Positions 15,385 through 24,501 of a stretch of 36,630 nucleotides of DNA are shown here, piece by piece. Within the stretch, counting starts at the first letter, position 1. Every line of letters begins with the position of its first letter. Where the stretch lies: NCBI GenBank assembly GCA_031392925.1, contig JANMVV010000452.1, positions 1 to 36,630 of the forward strand, in the 5' to 3' direction. The notes under the pieces are model-generated. The model saw only the letters and a list, made by a program, of their open reading frames with translations. It made no database searches and had not been told where the DNA came from. The stretch comes from JAGNNV01 sp031392925 (GTDB taxonomy: Bacteria > Acidobacteriota > Vicinamibacteria > Fen-336 > JAGNNV01). A program made the translations under genes and the position numbers.

Positions 15385-16646
15385 ACACCCTCTTCGCGCA
15401 GCACGGACGCGATGACACGAACCGCGGTTTCAAGGTCCGCCTCGGTGTGCGCGGCGGAGACCGAGATGCGCAGACGCGACTTGTGCTTCGGCACCGCCGG
15501 GTAGGTGACGGGCTGGAGAAACAGGCCGCGATCCTGGATCTTCTCGGCGACCGCGAAGACCCGGGCGTCGTTGTTGACCATCACCGGCATGACCTGCGAA
15601 TTGGACTTGCCGATGTCGACGCCCTCTTCGGCGAAGCGACGGCGAAGGAAGGCGACGTTCGACCACAGCTTCTGCCGAAGCTCCGGCTCCTTCTGGACGA
15701 TCCTGAGTCCTGCGAGGAGGCCGGCCACCAGGACGGGCGACAGGTTGCAGGAGAAGAAACGCGACCGCCCGAAGGCGTTGATGTAGTCGACGAGCTTGCG
15801 GCTGCCCGCGACGAATCCGCCCTGGCCGCCGAGGCTCTTCGAGAACGTCCCGAGGTGGAAATCGACCTCGTCGTCGAGACCGAAATGCTCCGCGACGCCC
15901 CGGCCGTTCTGACCGAAGAGGAATGTCGAGTGGGCTTCGTCGATCAGGACCCGGGCGCCATGGCGCTTCGCCACTTCCAGCAGTTCAGGCAGCGTGCAGA
16001 TGTCGCCGTCCATCGAGTAGACGCCTTCGACGACCACCAGCTTCTTCCCCTTGGTCCTCCCGAGCTTGCGCTCGAGATCAAGCGGGTTGTTGTGCCGGAA
16101 GAAGACCGTGTTGGACTTGGCCAGGATCGCCCCGTCGACCACGGACGCGTGGGAATACTGGTCGAGGATGATCGAGTCGCCGGCGCGCATGAGGCCGGAG
16201 ATGAACCCGACATTGGCGCTGTAGCCGGTCGGGAAGACGACCACCGCTTCCTTGCCCTTGAATCGGGCCAGTTCCGCGTTGAACTCTTCGTGAATGTCGA
16301 ACGTCCCGGACAGGATGGGCGACCCCGAGGCGCCCAGGCCGTACTTCTCGACCGCCTTGATAGCCGCTTCCTTGACCTCCGGGCGATACGAGATGCCCAG
16401 ATAGTTGTAGGACGCCATGTTGATGAGGTCGTGAATCCTGCCGGTCTTGCGATTCCGCACATGAACCCGGGTCTCCGGCGCACCCTGAAGCGGTTCAGAA
16501 TAAAGGTAATACCCGTTTGGAAGCGCCTCGCGATACCACTCGGAAAACGGTCCGAGCAGGTTCATCGGGTCGTCGCCCGCCCCGTAATAGAAGTTGGAAT
16601 AGTCGTATTCCGCGAAATTGGAGGCAGGGTCGATTTCTGGGGCCAT
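15375..16646 (-). CDS. Alpha-oxoamine synthase, serine-palmitoyltransferase-like
   Basis: The protein has 423 aa, a fold-type I PLP enzyme. Key blocks: MASYNYLGIS, GSPILSGTFDIHEE, DQYSHASVVDGA, VEGVYSMDGDI, the PLP-contacting DEAHS, and the Schiff-base lysine in GTFSKSLGGQGGF (Lys270). GTFSKS matches serine palmitoyltransferases more than the GTLGKA of KBL enzymes; the following NGRGVAEHFGLD is also SPT-like. Such enzymes join an amino acid with an acyl-CoA or acyl-ACP. The N-terminal 75 residues (NFYYGAGDDPMNLLGPFSEWYREALP) precede the core. The start at 16646 has GAGGA 9 nt upstream; a start at 16700 is in frame but less likely. An SDR lies upstream, fitting 3-ketosphinganine reduction. Confidence 0.83.
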   Translation of the reverse strand: MAPEIDPASNFAEYDYSNFYYGAGDDPMNLLGPFSEWYREALPNGYYLYSEPLQGAPETRVHVRNRKTGRIHDLINMASYNYLGISYRPEVKEAAIKAVEKYGLGASGSPILSGTFDIHEEFNAELARFKGKEAVVVFPTGYSANVGFISGLMRAGDSIILDQYSHASVVDGAILAKSNTVFFRHNNPLDLERKLGRTKGKKLVVVEGVYSMDGDICTLPELLEVAKRHGARVLIDEAHSTFLFGQNGRGVAEHFGLDDEVDFHLGTFSKSLGGQGGFVAGSRKLVDYINAFGRSRFFSCNLSPVLVAGLLAGLRIVQKEPELRQKLWSNVAFLRRRFAEEGVDIGKSNSQVMPVMVNNDARVFAVAEKIQDRGLFLQPVTYPAVPKHKSRLRISVSAAHTEADLETAVRVIASVLREEGVCQ

Positions 16647-16746
16647 TTTGGGTAGTCCTCGTCGAAGTAGTTCGGCGGTCAAACCCAATAATATCAGCAC
16701 TGGCCTTGAGTTCGTCTGAAGCCGCCGCGGGAGGCCCGTTGAGCAA

Positions 16747-17511
16747 TCAGTCCGATTTGAGGAGGCTTCCCGCGACCCGTCTCGCCACCCACCTGGGGAG
16801 GAACCGCTGCGCGAAGACGGAAAAGCGGTCCAGTCGCGAGGGCAGATGCAGCGTTCGGCCTCCGCGGAGGGCGGAATCCAGCGAACTACGTGCTACCTCC
16901 GAGGCGCTCATCGAAGGCGTCCGATCGAACCGGCTTCCCTTGGTACCCGCAACCTCCTGAAATTCTGTGGGGATGTTTCCCGGGCACAAAGCCTGGATTC
17001 GTACGCCTGATCCTTCGACCTCGTCGGCGAGGGCTTCGGTGAATGAGAGGAGCCCCGCCTTGGTCGCGGCATAAACATTGAGATACGGCACGGGTTGGAA
17101 GGCTCCCATGGACACCACGTTGATGAGCACTCCCCGTCCCTTGGCCATCATCGGACCCAGGGCCGCTCGGCTGAGCCGCATCGGCGCCTCGAGATTCAGC
17201 CGCACCAGCTGGGTTATGTTGGCATCGAGCTGATCCGCCACACGACCTCGGTACCCGGCGCCCGCGCTATTCACAATGAGCGAGACGCCGCCCAGCTTGA
17301 GGCGCCGACTCACCGCGGCGATTCCCTCCTCGGTCGCGAGGTCTGCACCCAACGGGTCCGTCGCTGGCCCCAGTTCAGCCTGCATCGCGGCGAGACGGTC
17401 CGCCCGTCGCGCCACGAGAATCACCGAGAACCCACGCCCGACCAATTGCCGAGAGAAGGCCTCGCCGATCCCGGACGAGGCCCCGGTCACCATCGCCAGT
17501 TCTTCGCTCAT
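16747..17511 (-). CDS. Short-chain dehydrogenase/reductase (possible 3-ketolipid reductase)
   Basis: The protein has 254 aa, a classical SDR. The cofactor motif is TGASSGIG (residues 9-16), followed by VARR (NADPH-like basic residue), NSAGAG (81-86), catalytic Ser134, Tyr147 and Lys151 in YAATK, and the PG motif LCPGNIPTEF. The C-terminal region (RFLPRWVARRVAGSLLKSD) is basic and amphipathic, perhaps membrane-associated as in 3-ketosphinganine reductases. It is 100 bp upstream of the oxoamine synthase on the same strand, so it would reduce the 3-keto product. The substrate is inferred from context only. Its start is divergent from the membrane protein gene. Confidence 0.85.
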   Translation of the reverse strand: MSEELAMVTGASSGIGEAFSRQLVGRGFSVILVARRADRLAAMQAELGPATDPLGADLATEEGIAAVSRRLKLGGVSLIVNSAGAGYRGRVADQLDANITQLVRLNLEAPMRLSRAALGPMMAKGRGVLINVVSMGAFQPVPYLNVYAATKAGLLSFTEALADEVEGSGVRIQALCPGNIPTEFQEVAGTKGSRFDRTPSMSASEVARSSLDSALRGGRTLHLPSRLDRFSVFAQRFLPRWVARRVAGSLLKSD

Positions 17512-17523
17512 CGTGATCGCTTC

Positions 17524-17551
17524 TTGACCCCCGCTCGGCGTGGAGCATAAC
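17524..17551 (+). promoter_or_regulatory. Promoter of the polytopic membrane protein gene
   Basis: TTGACC (17524-17529), a 16-nt spacer and CATAAC (17546-17551) form a fair sigma-70 promoter. The gene starts at GTG 17560, 8 nt after the -10, so a near-leaderless transcript is expected. Confidence 0.45.
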
Positions 17552-17559
17552 GTCCACCG

Positions 17560-19623
17560 GTGACGCCCGACACGACGGAACCGACGACGCCCAAAGGCCC
17601 ACGCGTCCAGCGCGCGCGCGGTCCTTCCTGGGGGACGCTGATCGCTATCGCAATCGTCTCCGCCGCCGGCGCCACCGCCGTTGCGGTCGGACATCGCTTC
17701 GCCCCCCGGGCGGTGGTTGACCTGGGGCCAACCGATACCCGCTACGTCCGCGATTTCCGGGATATCGAAAGGGATGGCCCCGGCTACTTTCGGTGGAGCT
17801 CGGTTCCGTCGTCGCGCCTTTCGCTTCCCATGCGATTCTGTGGCCCTGGCTTGGCGCGACTCCGAGTGCGCCGACACTTTATGGATCCCGCGTTGCTCTC
17901 CGTGTCTGTGTCCGGGACGGTCCTCGGTCAACGAAGCGTCCAGGCAAGGGAGGACCACCCATACGAAGTAATTGAATTCCAAATTCCAGAGATCACTTGT
18001 GAGTCAAATGTTTTGGTGTTACTTGAGACAAGTGTCGAGAACGGTCGTCCCCTCGGAGTTGCCGTGGATTGGGTCGAGATTCGCGCTCGTGGCGGGTTCC
18101 GTGCCCCTTGGGAGACCATGCTTCGGGGAGGCCTGTTTCTCTGCCTGACCGGCATGGCATTTCTCGCCTCCGGCAGCGGTGTTCCGCTGGCGCTGACGGT
18201 CAATGGGGCCTTGGCCACTCTCCTTGGGTTCGCCTTCGCCTCCGCGCCAATCGCCGCCGAGCGTGCACTCCGGGGAGGCCTGGTCGCGCTATGTCTCACG
18301 TTGATCCTGGGAGTAGTGATCGCCAAGGCGGTCCGTGTTCTGGACCTGCCTGCCCCCTACCGAACCGCGCTGGTGGGCATCACCCTGCTGACTCTGCTTT
18401 CCCGGTGCGCTTTTCTGCACACGCAAGCCTTCTATCCGGACTATCGCGTTCACGCCCTGGTCCAACAAGCACTCAATCGGGCTGGCCTCTCCGCGTTCCT
18501 CGATCAGCTCTTCGAGGTTCAATATGCGCGGAGCCTTGGCCTGCAACAGATCGACGGGAACTGGTACCCCTTCCCCTACCCGCCAGGGGCCTACGTCGTG
18601 GCTGGTGGAGTCGGGAGCTTGTTCGGCCTTGATCCCCTGGACGCTTCCCTGGTCACCGCGGCGACCTTCGCGTCTCTCATTCCTGTTCTGACTCTGGCCG
18701 TGGGAGTCTCCCTGGGCCTGGGGCCGTTGGTCGGGCTCGCGGGCGCCTTTTTCATTGCAGTCCAGCCCTTGCTGGTACGACGAATGGCCCTCGGATATTT
18801 CCCTGGTCTAGCAGGCCAGTTCGGCGATGCAGTGGCGGTGCTGTTCTTGCTCACGGCCCTCCGGCACGCCCGGAACCCCCTCATTTCGGTCGCCTGGCTG
18901 GCGGGAGCACTCGTCAGCGCGTTCCTCGTGTACACGCAGTCCATCGCCAATTTCGGCCTGCTCATCGCGGGCTTACTCCTGGTCGAGCTGGCGCGGCAGA
19001 GCCAAGGCGGTAGGGCACGAGCCCTTCGGGTTGCCGTCGCTGCAACCGTGGCTTTGGTGGTATCGGCGGGGGTGTTCTATTTCCGGTATGTGCCGGTCTT
19101 TGAGAATGTGCAGAAGCACCGCCCGCAGCCTGAGTCCAGGATATTGGACCGCCTGGAACAGCTGCGCGAGAAGCGGCCGGCCGAAACCGAGACGCCGGAC
19201 GCTGATGACCTCAACGACCCCTACGCCGGTTCGACGCTGAATCCTGTTCGCGGTCTGGCCAGACTCGGCTCAAGGCTCTGGAGGTTCAACGGACCATTCG
19301 TCCTTCTTCTCGCGATCGGCGGCTCGCTGATGCTGCGTCAGTCCGACCGACCAACCCAGAACGTGCTCCTGGCCTGGGGCGGTGTGGCAGTATGGATCAG
19401 TCTCCTCGCCGCGGGCCTGCCCTCCCCAAACAGCTTCCAGCACCTCAAAGATCTGGAGTTCGTCACTCCCCTTGCCGCCCTCGCCATGGGCCTCGGGGCT
19501 GTTCGCCTTTGGAATCGGAGTCCCGCTGCCGCCGTGGCCCTGGCGGGCGCTTGGATTGCCTTCGCCGGATCGGCCTTCGCAGGCGAATGGACCGAGAGAG
19601 TCTTGAAACTGGCCGGCCTTTAA
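17560..19623 (+). CDS. Large polytopic membrane protein with an N-terminal beta-domain, GT-C-like
   Basis: The protein has 687 aa. One TM helix near residues 24-44 is followed by an extracytoplasmic beta-rich region (about 50-180, VRDFRDIERDGPGYFRWSS...), then about ten TM helices to about 470, a charged soluble loop (QKHRPQPESRILDRLEQLREKRPAETETPDADD, about 520-555) and more TM helices to the end. Loop motifs such as FYPDYRVHALVQQ resemble the lumenal acidic motif of GT-C glycosyltransferases (Asp-Tyr-Arg). The function is not identified; a lipid-linked sugar transferase is a guess. The first segment of coding sequence has slightly lower GC than neighbours (near 17970-18020). It converges on parB with 19 bp between the stops. 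Confidence 0.75.
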   Translation: MTPDTTEPTTPKGPRVQRARGPSWGTLIAIAIVSAAGATAVAVGHRFAPRAVVDLGPTDTRYVRDFRDIERDGPGYFRWSSVPSSRLSLPMRFCGPGLARLRVRRHFMDPALLSVSVSGTVLGQRSVQAREDHPYEVIEFQIPEITCESNVLVLLETSVENGRPLGVAVDWVEIRARGGFRAPWETMLRGGLFLCLTGMAFLASGSGVPLALTVNGALATLLGFAFASAPIAAERALRGGLVALCLTLILGVVIAKAVRVLDLPAPYRTALVGITLLTLLSRCAFLHTQAFYPDYRVHALVQQALNRAGLSAFLDQLFEVQYARSLGLQQIDGNWYPFPYPPGAYVVAGGVGSLFGLDPLDASLVTAATFASLIPVLTLAVGVSLGLGPLVGLAGAFFIAVQPLLVRRMALGYFPGLAGQFGDAVAVLFLLTALRHARNPLISVAWLAGALVSAFLVYTQSIANFGLLIAGLLLVELARQSQGGRARALRVAVAATVALVVSAGVFYFRYVPVFENVQKHRPQPESRILDRLEQLREKRPAETETPDADDLNDPYAGSTLNPVRGLARLGSRLWRFNGPFVLLLAIGGSLMLRQSDRPTQNVLLAWGGVAVWISLLAAGLPSPNSFQHLKDLEFVTPLAALAMGLGAVRLWNRSPAAAVALAGAWIAFAGSAFAGEWTERVLKLAGL

Positions 19624-19642
19624 GCCCCTTACTTCAAGCCGC

Positions 19643-20509
19643 CTAAGACCGGGTCCCGATCGCTTTTGGATCCTTGGACCTGATCTCGCCGGTCAGCTCT
19701 TCAAGAGCAGCGACGATGTCGCTCTTCGTGACCTCGGCTCGCCCAAACTTCAGAGATAGGGACAGGCCCCGATCGCGACCCGTCCTGTAAGTGAAGACGA
19801 AGTTCTTGGGTCGACCCTTTCGATCCGGGACGGCTTTGATCAGCCGCCGCGCCTCAGCGCGAGTCGGCCCAACCCCGTTCTTCTGCAAAGTGTCGATGAA
19901 TGCGACCATTTTCTCGGGAGTCTTCTGCCGAACTACTTGAATAAGAACGGACTTGGATGAAATGTCGGCCAGCCGACATAGCTCGCGGACGCGATCGGGC
20001 ATCGATGACAGAGTAAGCGTCTCGGTAACCGTCGTCCGGCTCTTCCCCAGCTTCTCCGCCATCATTTCATGCGTGAATCCGTGGGACTCCGCCAGGACCT
20101 TGAGGCCGTCGGCCTCTTCAAAGGCGGTCAGATCCTTCCGCTGGAGATTCTCGATGAGAGCAACCTCCATGACCTCAGAATCGGTTAGCTCTTTCACGAC
20201 AGACGGGATCTCGGGCAGACCGGCCTCAATCGCCGCCCGGTAACGCCGCTCCCCCGCCACGATCTGGAACCGGGACTCCCGACGCCGGACAATGATCGGC
20301 TCGAGGACACCTTTTTCCCGGATCGAGGCAATCAGCTCCGATAGGTCGCCGACATTCTGACGGGGCTGATTAGGATTGGGATCAATGTCTTCGATCGGGA
20401 TCGACTGGCCGATCGGTGAACCGGCTGCGCGGCCCAGTTGATCGATGAAATGGCTGTCGTGACGCATCCGAAGGGACGAGGGGAGCCCGACTCTTTTGAC
20501 GTTAGACAC
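19643..20509 (-). CDS. parB: Chromosome/plasmid partition protein ParB
   Basis: The protein has 288 aa. The N-terminal ParB/Srx domain includes IDPNPNQPRQN, the GERRYRAA box (CTPase/parS motif region) and ALIENLQRKDLTAFEEA. A helix-turn-helix follows (EMMAEKLGKSRTTVTETL), then a C-terminal dimer segment (LEELTGEIRS). It starts with GTG at 20509, overlapping the parA stop by 8 bp. ParB binds parS and loads the partition complex. No 16-bp parS palindrome of the TGTTTCACGTGAAACA type is seen in the window. ParA is directly upstream. Confidence 0.94.
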   Translation of the reverse strand: MSNVKRVGLPSSLRMRHDSHFIDQLGRAAGSPIGQSIPIEDIDPNPNQPRQNVGDLSELIASIREKGVLEPIIVRRRESRFQIVAGERRYRAAIEAGLPEIPSVVKELTDSEVMEVALIENLQRKDLTAFEEADGLKVLAESHGFTHEMMAEKLGKSRTTVTETLTLSSMPDRVRELCRLADISSKSVLIQVVRQKTPEKMVAFIDTLQKNGVGPTRAEARRLIKAVPDRKGRPKNFVFTYRTGRDRGLSLSLKFGRAEVTKSDIVAALEELTGEIRSKDPKAIGTRS

Positions 20510-21257
20510 GTTCGATCACCTCTTCGCAAAGCTTGTAATACTCGAGAGCCCCGCTGGACTGCGGAGCGAATGTGAAGATCGACTCGCGGTGCGCGGGACT
20601 CTCCTCAAGGCGGATGCTCTTCGTGATGGTGGTCTTGAAGACCTTGTTGCCAAACAACTGCACAATCGCCTTTTGAACGTCGCGGGCGAGCGTGGTTCTC
20701 TTGTCGTGCATCGTTATCACCGCGCCGAGTAGCTTCAGCTCGGGATTAGGGCGAGCGCGGATCTTCTCGACGGTCTCGAGGAGATCCTCGGTGCCCTCAA
20801 GGGCGAAGTAGCTGGACTGAACGGGTACGAGAACGTGACTCGAGGCAACCAGGGCGTTGGCCGTGATGATGCCCAGCGTGGGAGGGGTGTCCACCACGAT
20901 GAAGTCGTACTGCGCCTTGTGGGACTCCAGAGCATCGCGGAGCTTGAAGTGTCCCTCGAGTTCCCCGATAAGCTTGTTCTCGGCCTTCGCCAGAGAGATG
21001 CGAGCGGGCGCGATCTCGAGGTTCTTAACGGCGGTTGGCCGCACGATCTCCGCGAGCTGCATCTCGCCCATCAACAGGTCATAGGTTGACTTGTCGACCG
21101 TGCTCAGGTCCAGATAGCTCATCGATGAATTGGCCTGTGGATCGAGATCGATCAGCAAAGTTCGCTTGCCGCGCATCGCCAATGCTGCCGCGAGATTGAT
21201 GGCCGTTGTAGTCTTTCCTACGCCACCTTTTTGATTCGTAATCGCGAGAACGATCAT
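20502..21257 (-). CDS. parA: Partition ATPase ParA (Soj family)
   Basis: The protein has 251 aa, a deviant Walker-A ATPase: N-terminal MIVLAITNQKGGVGKTTTAINLAAALA, Walker B-like DFIVVDTPPTLG, and DLDPQANSSMSYLD. Length and start are those of chromosomal Soj/ParA without an N-terminal HTH. It is directly preceded by a strong promoter and a 6-nt leader. ParA with ParB segregates origins. In this window parAB lies with recN and miaB on the minus strand and not with mnmG/rsmG, which is the common neighbourhood of oriC-linked parAB. Confidence 0.95.
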   Translation of the reverse strand: MIVLAITNQKGGVGKTTTAINLAAALAMRGKRTLLIDLDPQANSSMSYLDLSTVDKSTYDLLMGEMQLAEIVRPTAVKNLEIAPARISLAKAENKLIGELEGHFKLRDALESHKAQYDFIVVDTPPTLGIITANALVASSHVLVPVQSSYFALEGTEDLLETVEKIRARPNPELKLLGAVITMHDKRTTLARDVQKAIVQLFGNKVFKTTITKSIRLEESPAHRESIFTFAPQSSGALEYYKLCEEVIERV

Positions 21258-21269
21258 GGTTGATCGCCG

Positions 21270-21298
21270 ATCTTAGGAACGATTCCGCGTGCGGTCAA
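21270..21298 (-). promoter_or_regulatory. Promoter of parAB
   Basis: Minus-strand TTGACC (21293-21298), 17-nt spacer, TAAGAT (21270-21275). The -10 ends 12 nt before the ATG at 21257, so the leader would be about 6 nt and has no Shine-Dalgarno sequence. It is one of the best promoters in the window. Confidence 0.6.
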
Positions 21299-21374
21299 TG
21301 AAAGAAACCGAGGCGCGTGATGAATCTCTCGATCGGGACAACTCCCTCCGGCCACGGGACTTCGCTTTCGGCTT

Positions 21375-22718
21375 TTATCGACGCGGGTCGCGTGCGTCGG
21401 TCTCGTCTTCGATCCGGCCCCTCAAAGAATTCGGAAATGCGGCGGTGACCTTGACGTTGAGTCGAGTCCCTGGAGTTACGTTCGCGAAAGGCGGCGCGTC
21501 GAAATGAACCAAGCGGAAATGCGGCGTGCGTCCTTTCCCTTCTCCGTCGATCACTTCCTCCACGAGGACATCCTCGACTCGGCCGATGTAACCCTGATGG
21601 CGGAGCCTCTGCTGCCGCTGTTGCTGCTCGTTAAGCACCTTGAATCGCCGCTTCTTCTCGGCCTCCGGAATATCGTCGGCCTTTCGAATCGCCGTAGTCC
21701 CCGGTCTGGGCGAGTAGAGGAAGACGAAGAGCCCGTCGTAGTTGGCCTCGCGAACCAGCCGGCAGGTGGACTCAAAGTCCTGCTCGGTCTCGCCGGGATA
21801 CCCCACGATCACATCCGCGGTAAGGGCCAAATCGTTGCGGAACGCACGCAGCAGCGCAAGGCGTTCCAGATACTCGGCGGCCGTGTAGCCACGCCGCATG
21901 TCGGCCAGAATGGCATCCGCGCCGGACTGAACCGGAAGGTGGAGGTAGGGCGCGAGCCTCGGCAGTTCCGCGAAGCACCGGGCGAACTTCTCGTCGACAT
22001 GCTCCGGGTGAGAAGTTGTGAACCTCAGACGCCAGAGCCGATCATCCGTGTCGTGGACAAGGCGCAGAAGGTCTGGAAAGTCCACATCGCCGAACCGATA
22101 GGCGTTCACGGTCTGGCCGAGGAGCATCACCTCCTTATAGCCCCTATCGAGAAGGCTCCGAACCTCCTCGAGAATGCTCTCGGGCGACCGGCAGACCTCC
22201 TTGCCCCGGGTTCGTGGGACCACACAGAAGCTGCACACGTGGTTGCAGCCTTCAACCACCGTGACGTACGCCCGGGTCCGGCTCGAGTGGGACACTACGT
22301 TCGCGGGGATCGAAAACGCGTCCGCCTCCCGGTCGAGCGCCGACTGGCGCAGACCCGATTCGGAGGACTCCGTAAGGAGGCGTGGCAGGTCACGCAGGTT
22401 ATGTGTGCCCACGAGGACATCGACCGTGGGCGCCCGCTCCATGATCTCCATACCCTGCAACTGGGCGACACACCCGCCGACCGCGATCTTCAGGGCCGGG
22501 TTCCGCGCCTTGAGGCCCTTGTAGCGACCGACGGCGTGAAACAGCTTCTCGGCCGCACGCTCGCGCACCGCGCAGGTGTTCACGAAGATGACATCGGCGG
22601 CCTCGACCGAACGAACGCGCTGCATGCCGTCAGCTTCGAGTAGGCCTGCCGCCTTCTCGGAATCGTTGACGTTCATCTGACAGCCGAACGTCTCGATGAA
22701 GTACTTGCCCTTCGCCAC
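21375..22718 (-). CDS. miaB: tRNA-2-methylthio-N6-dimethylallyladenosine synthase MiaB
   Basis: The protein has 447 aa. The N-terminal UPF0004 domain has FGCQMNVNDSE, NTCAVRERA and GGCVAQ cysteines. The radical SAM core has the CX3CX2C motif in CNHVCSFCVVPRTRGKE, and the C-terminus is a TRAM domain (about 380-435). The enzyme methylthiolates i6A37 in tRNA. The start is 14 bp after the recN stop, so recN and miaB are co-transcribed. Length and motif set fit MiaB rather than RimO or MtaB. Confidence 0.95.
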   Translation of the reverse strand: MAKGKYFIETFGCQMNVNDSEKAAGLLEADGMQRVRSVEAADVIFVNTCAVRERAAEKLFHAVGRYKGLKARNPALKIAVGGCVAQLQGMEIMERAPTVDVLVGTHNLRDLPRLLTESSESGLRQSALDREADAFSIPANVVSHSSRTRAYVTVVEGCNHVCSFCVVPRTRGKEVCRSPESILEEVRSLLDRGYKEVMLLGQTVNAYRFGDVDFPDLLRLVHDTDDRLWRLRFTTSHPEHVDEKFARCFAELPRLAPYLHLPVQSGADAILADMRRGYTAAEYLERLALLRAFRNDLALTADVIVGYPGETEQDFESTCRLVREANYDGLFVFLYSPRPGTTAIRKADDIPEAEKKRRFKVLNEQQQRQQRLRHQGYIGRVEDVLVEEVIDGEGKGRTPHFRLVHFDAPPFANVTPGTRLNVKVTAAFPNSLRGRIEDETDARDPRR

Positions 22719-22732
22719 GTGAAGAATCCGCC

Positions 22733-24442
22733 CTAAGGTCGGGGTTCGGCGTCGAGGCGCCTGACCCGGCCGATGAGTTCTTCGGCGTTCTTCTCCGCGG
22801 AACCCGTGACCACTTCCCCGGCCAGCATTCGGGCGACCTCACGAACGCGGTCGCGCCCCTCGACTTCGCGGACTTCGGTAATGGTGCGGCCGCGCACGAC
22901 TCGCTTTTCAACGACGTAATGGCGGTCGGCAAACGCCGAAACCTGGGCGAGGTGCGTCACGCACAACACCTGCCGGTCCCGGGCTACCCGGGCCAGCCGA
23001 CGCCCCACCGCCTCGGCCACCGCGCCGCCGATGCCGGCATCCACTTCGTCGAAGACAACCGCGCCCGATGGATGCGCGTTCAGGAGAGACTGCAGCGCGA
23101 GCAGAGCTCTGGAGAGTTCGCCTCCCGAAGCCACCGACTTGAGCGGCTTCAACTCCTCGCCGGGGTTAGCCGACAGGAAGAACTCGCCGATCTCGAGGCC
23201 ATGGGCCCTCCAGTCGAAGTCCGCTGGTACCACCGACGGCTCGAAGCGAACTTCAAAGCGGCACTGAGCCATCGCCAGGTCACCCAGTTCCCTTGCCACG
23301 GCCTTTTGGAGTTTCGTCGCCACCGACCGACGTTCTTTCGAAAGGGCACCGGCGAGCGCCGCATAACCGCTCCAGGCCGCGCTCGAGAGCTTTTCCAGCC
23401 GCCGCTCCTCGGCCTCCGGGTTATCGATCGCGTTGAGGCGGTCCTCTGACTCACTCAAGAAAGACATTATTTCATGGACACTTGAACCATATTTCTTCCT
23501 AAGTCGCTCTAACGTCGCCAGCCGCGACTCTACTTGATCGATGCGACCGGGCTGTGCGTCGAGCGACGAGACGTAGTCTGCGAGATCAGCAGACCAGTCA
23601 CTGAGAAGTCCGAGCACTTCACCCTGCCGAGAGAAGGATTCCCGGACCGCCGAAGGGTCGAGCCGGGTTATCTCGTCGAGCCTCTTCCCAAGCGACCGCA
23701 TCTTCGACAGGAGGGAGTTGTCCGTGTCGTCCTCGGTGCCGTCCAGAAGCCCCCCGGCCTCCGAGGTCAGTTCCCCGAGACGTTCGGAGTTGCGAAGGCG
23801 GGAGCGTTCTTCCCTCAGTTCCTCCTCTTCGCCGGAACGAAGGTCGGCTCGCCGAATTTCATCAACCTGAAATCGAAGCGCCTCCCGCTCGCGGCCGAAC
23901 TGCCGCGCCTTTTCAAGGAAGTCGCGGAGCGCGGCATCCGACGCCTGAGCCTCGGCGAAAAGCGCCTTCGCTCTCTCCGCCTTGGGCTCTAGGCTCGCGA
24001 ACCGGTCCAGGAACGAAAGGTGAAAGTCGGCATTCAGCAGCGCGTGATGCTGGTGCTGGCCGTGAATCTGAACCAGCTCCTGGCCCACGCTCCTGAGACC
24101 AGCCAGGGAGACGGTCACCCCGTTGATCATGGCCCGGCTGCGGCCGGACGCCAGAATCTCTCTGCGAATCGCGACCTCCCCATCGGCCTCTTCTATCCCG
24201 AGGCCGAGCGATTCGAATCCGAACCCTTTCGGCACGTCAAAGATCGCCTCGATGGTGCCCTTTTCCTCGCCGGTCCGGACGAGATCGCCGTCGGCCCGCT
24301 CGCCGCAGACCAAGCCCAGCGCATCGACCACGATGGACTTCCCTGCCCCGGTTTCGCCGGTCAGCAGGTTCAGCCCAGGCCCGAATTCGATCTCGGCCGA
24401 GGCCACCACCGCGAGGTTTTCGATGCGCAGAACACGAAGCAT
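22733..24442 (-). CDS. recN: DNA repair ATPase RecN
   Basis: The protein has 569 aa, SMC-like. Walker A is LTGETGAGKSIVVDAL (about 29-36) near the N-terminus, long coiled-coil arms lie at about 155-380, and the C-terminal half has SGGELSRALLALQSLL (ABC signature) and VVFDEVDAGIGGAVAEAVGRRL (Walker B). RecN acts in double-strand break repair. The start ATG 24442 is divergent from the tol operon with a gap of about 100 bp. Confidence 0.95.
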   Translation of the reverse strand: MLRVLRIENLAVVASAEIEFGPGLNLLTGETGAGKSIVVDALGLVCGERADGDLVRTGEEKGTIEAIFDVPKGFGFESLGLGIEEADGEVAIRREILASGRSRAMINGVTVSLAGLRSVGQELVQIHGQHQHHALLNADFHLSFLDRFASLEPKAERAKALFAEAQASDAALRDFLEKARQFGREREALRFQVDEIRRADLRSGEEEELREERSRLRNSERLGELTSEAGGLLDGTEDDTDNSLLSKMRSLGKRLDEITRLDPSAVRESFSRQGEVLGLLSDWSADLADYVSSLDAQPGRIDQVESRLATLERLRKKYGSSVHEIMSFLSESEDRLNAIDNPEAEERRLEKLSSAAWSGYAALAGALSKERRSVATKLQKAVARELGDLAMAQCRFEVRFEPSVVPADFDWRAHGLEIGEFFLSANPGEELKPLKSVASGGELSRALLALQSLLNAHPSGAVVFDEVDAGIGGAVAEAVGRRLARVARDRQVLCVTHLAQVSAFADRHYVVEKRVVRGRTITEVREVEGRDRVREVARMLAGEVVTGSAEKNAEELIGRVRRLDAEPRP

Positions 24443-24501
24443 AAGAAGGCCAGTGAGGGTAGCATGGAATGCGGGCCGGTCAGGGTCCCTTCATTGACGT
24501 A

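Noticed and set aside
19643..21300. parS site near parAB
   Set aside because: I found no 16-bp palindrome like TGTTTCACGTGAAACA around parAB or elsewhere in the window.
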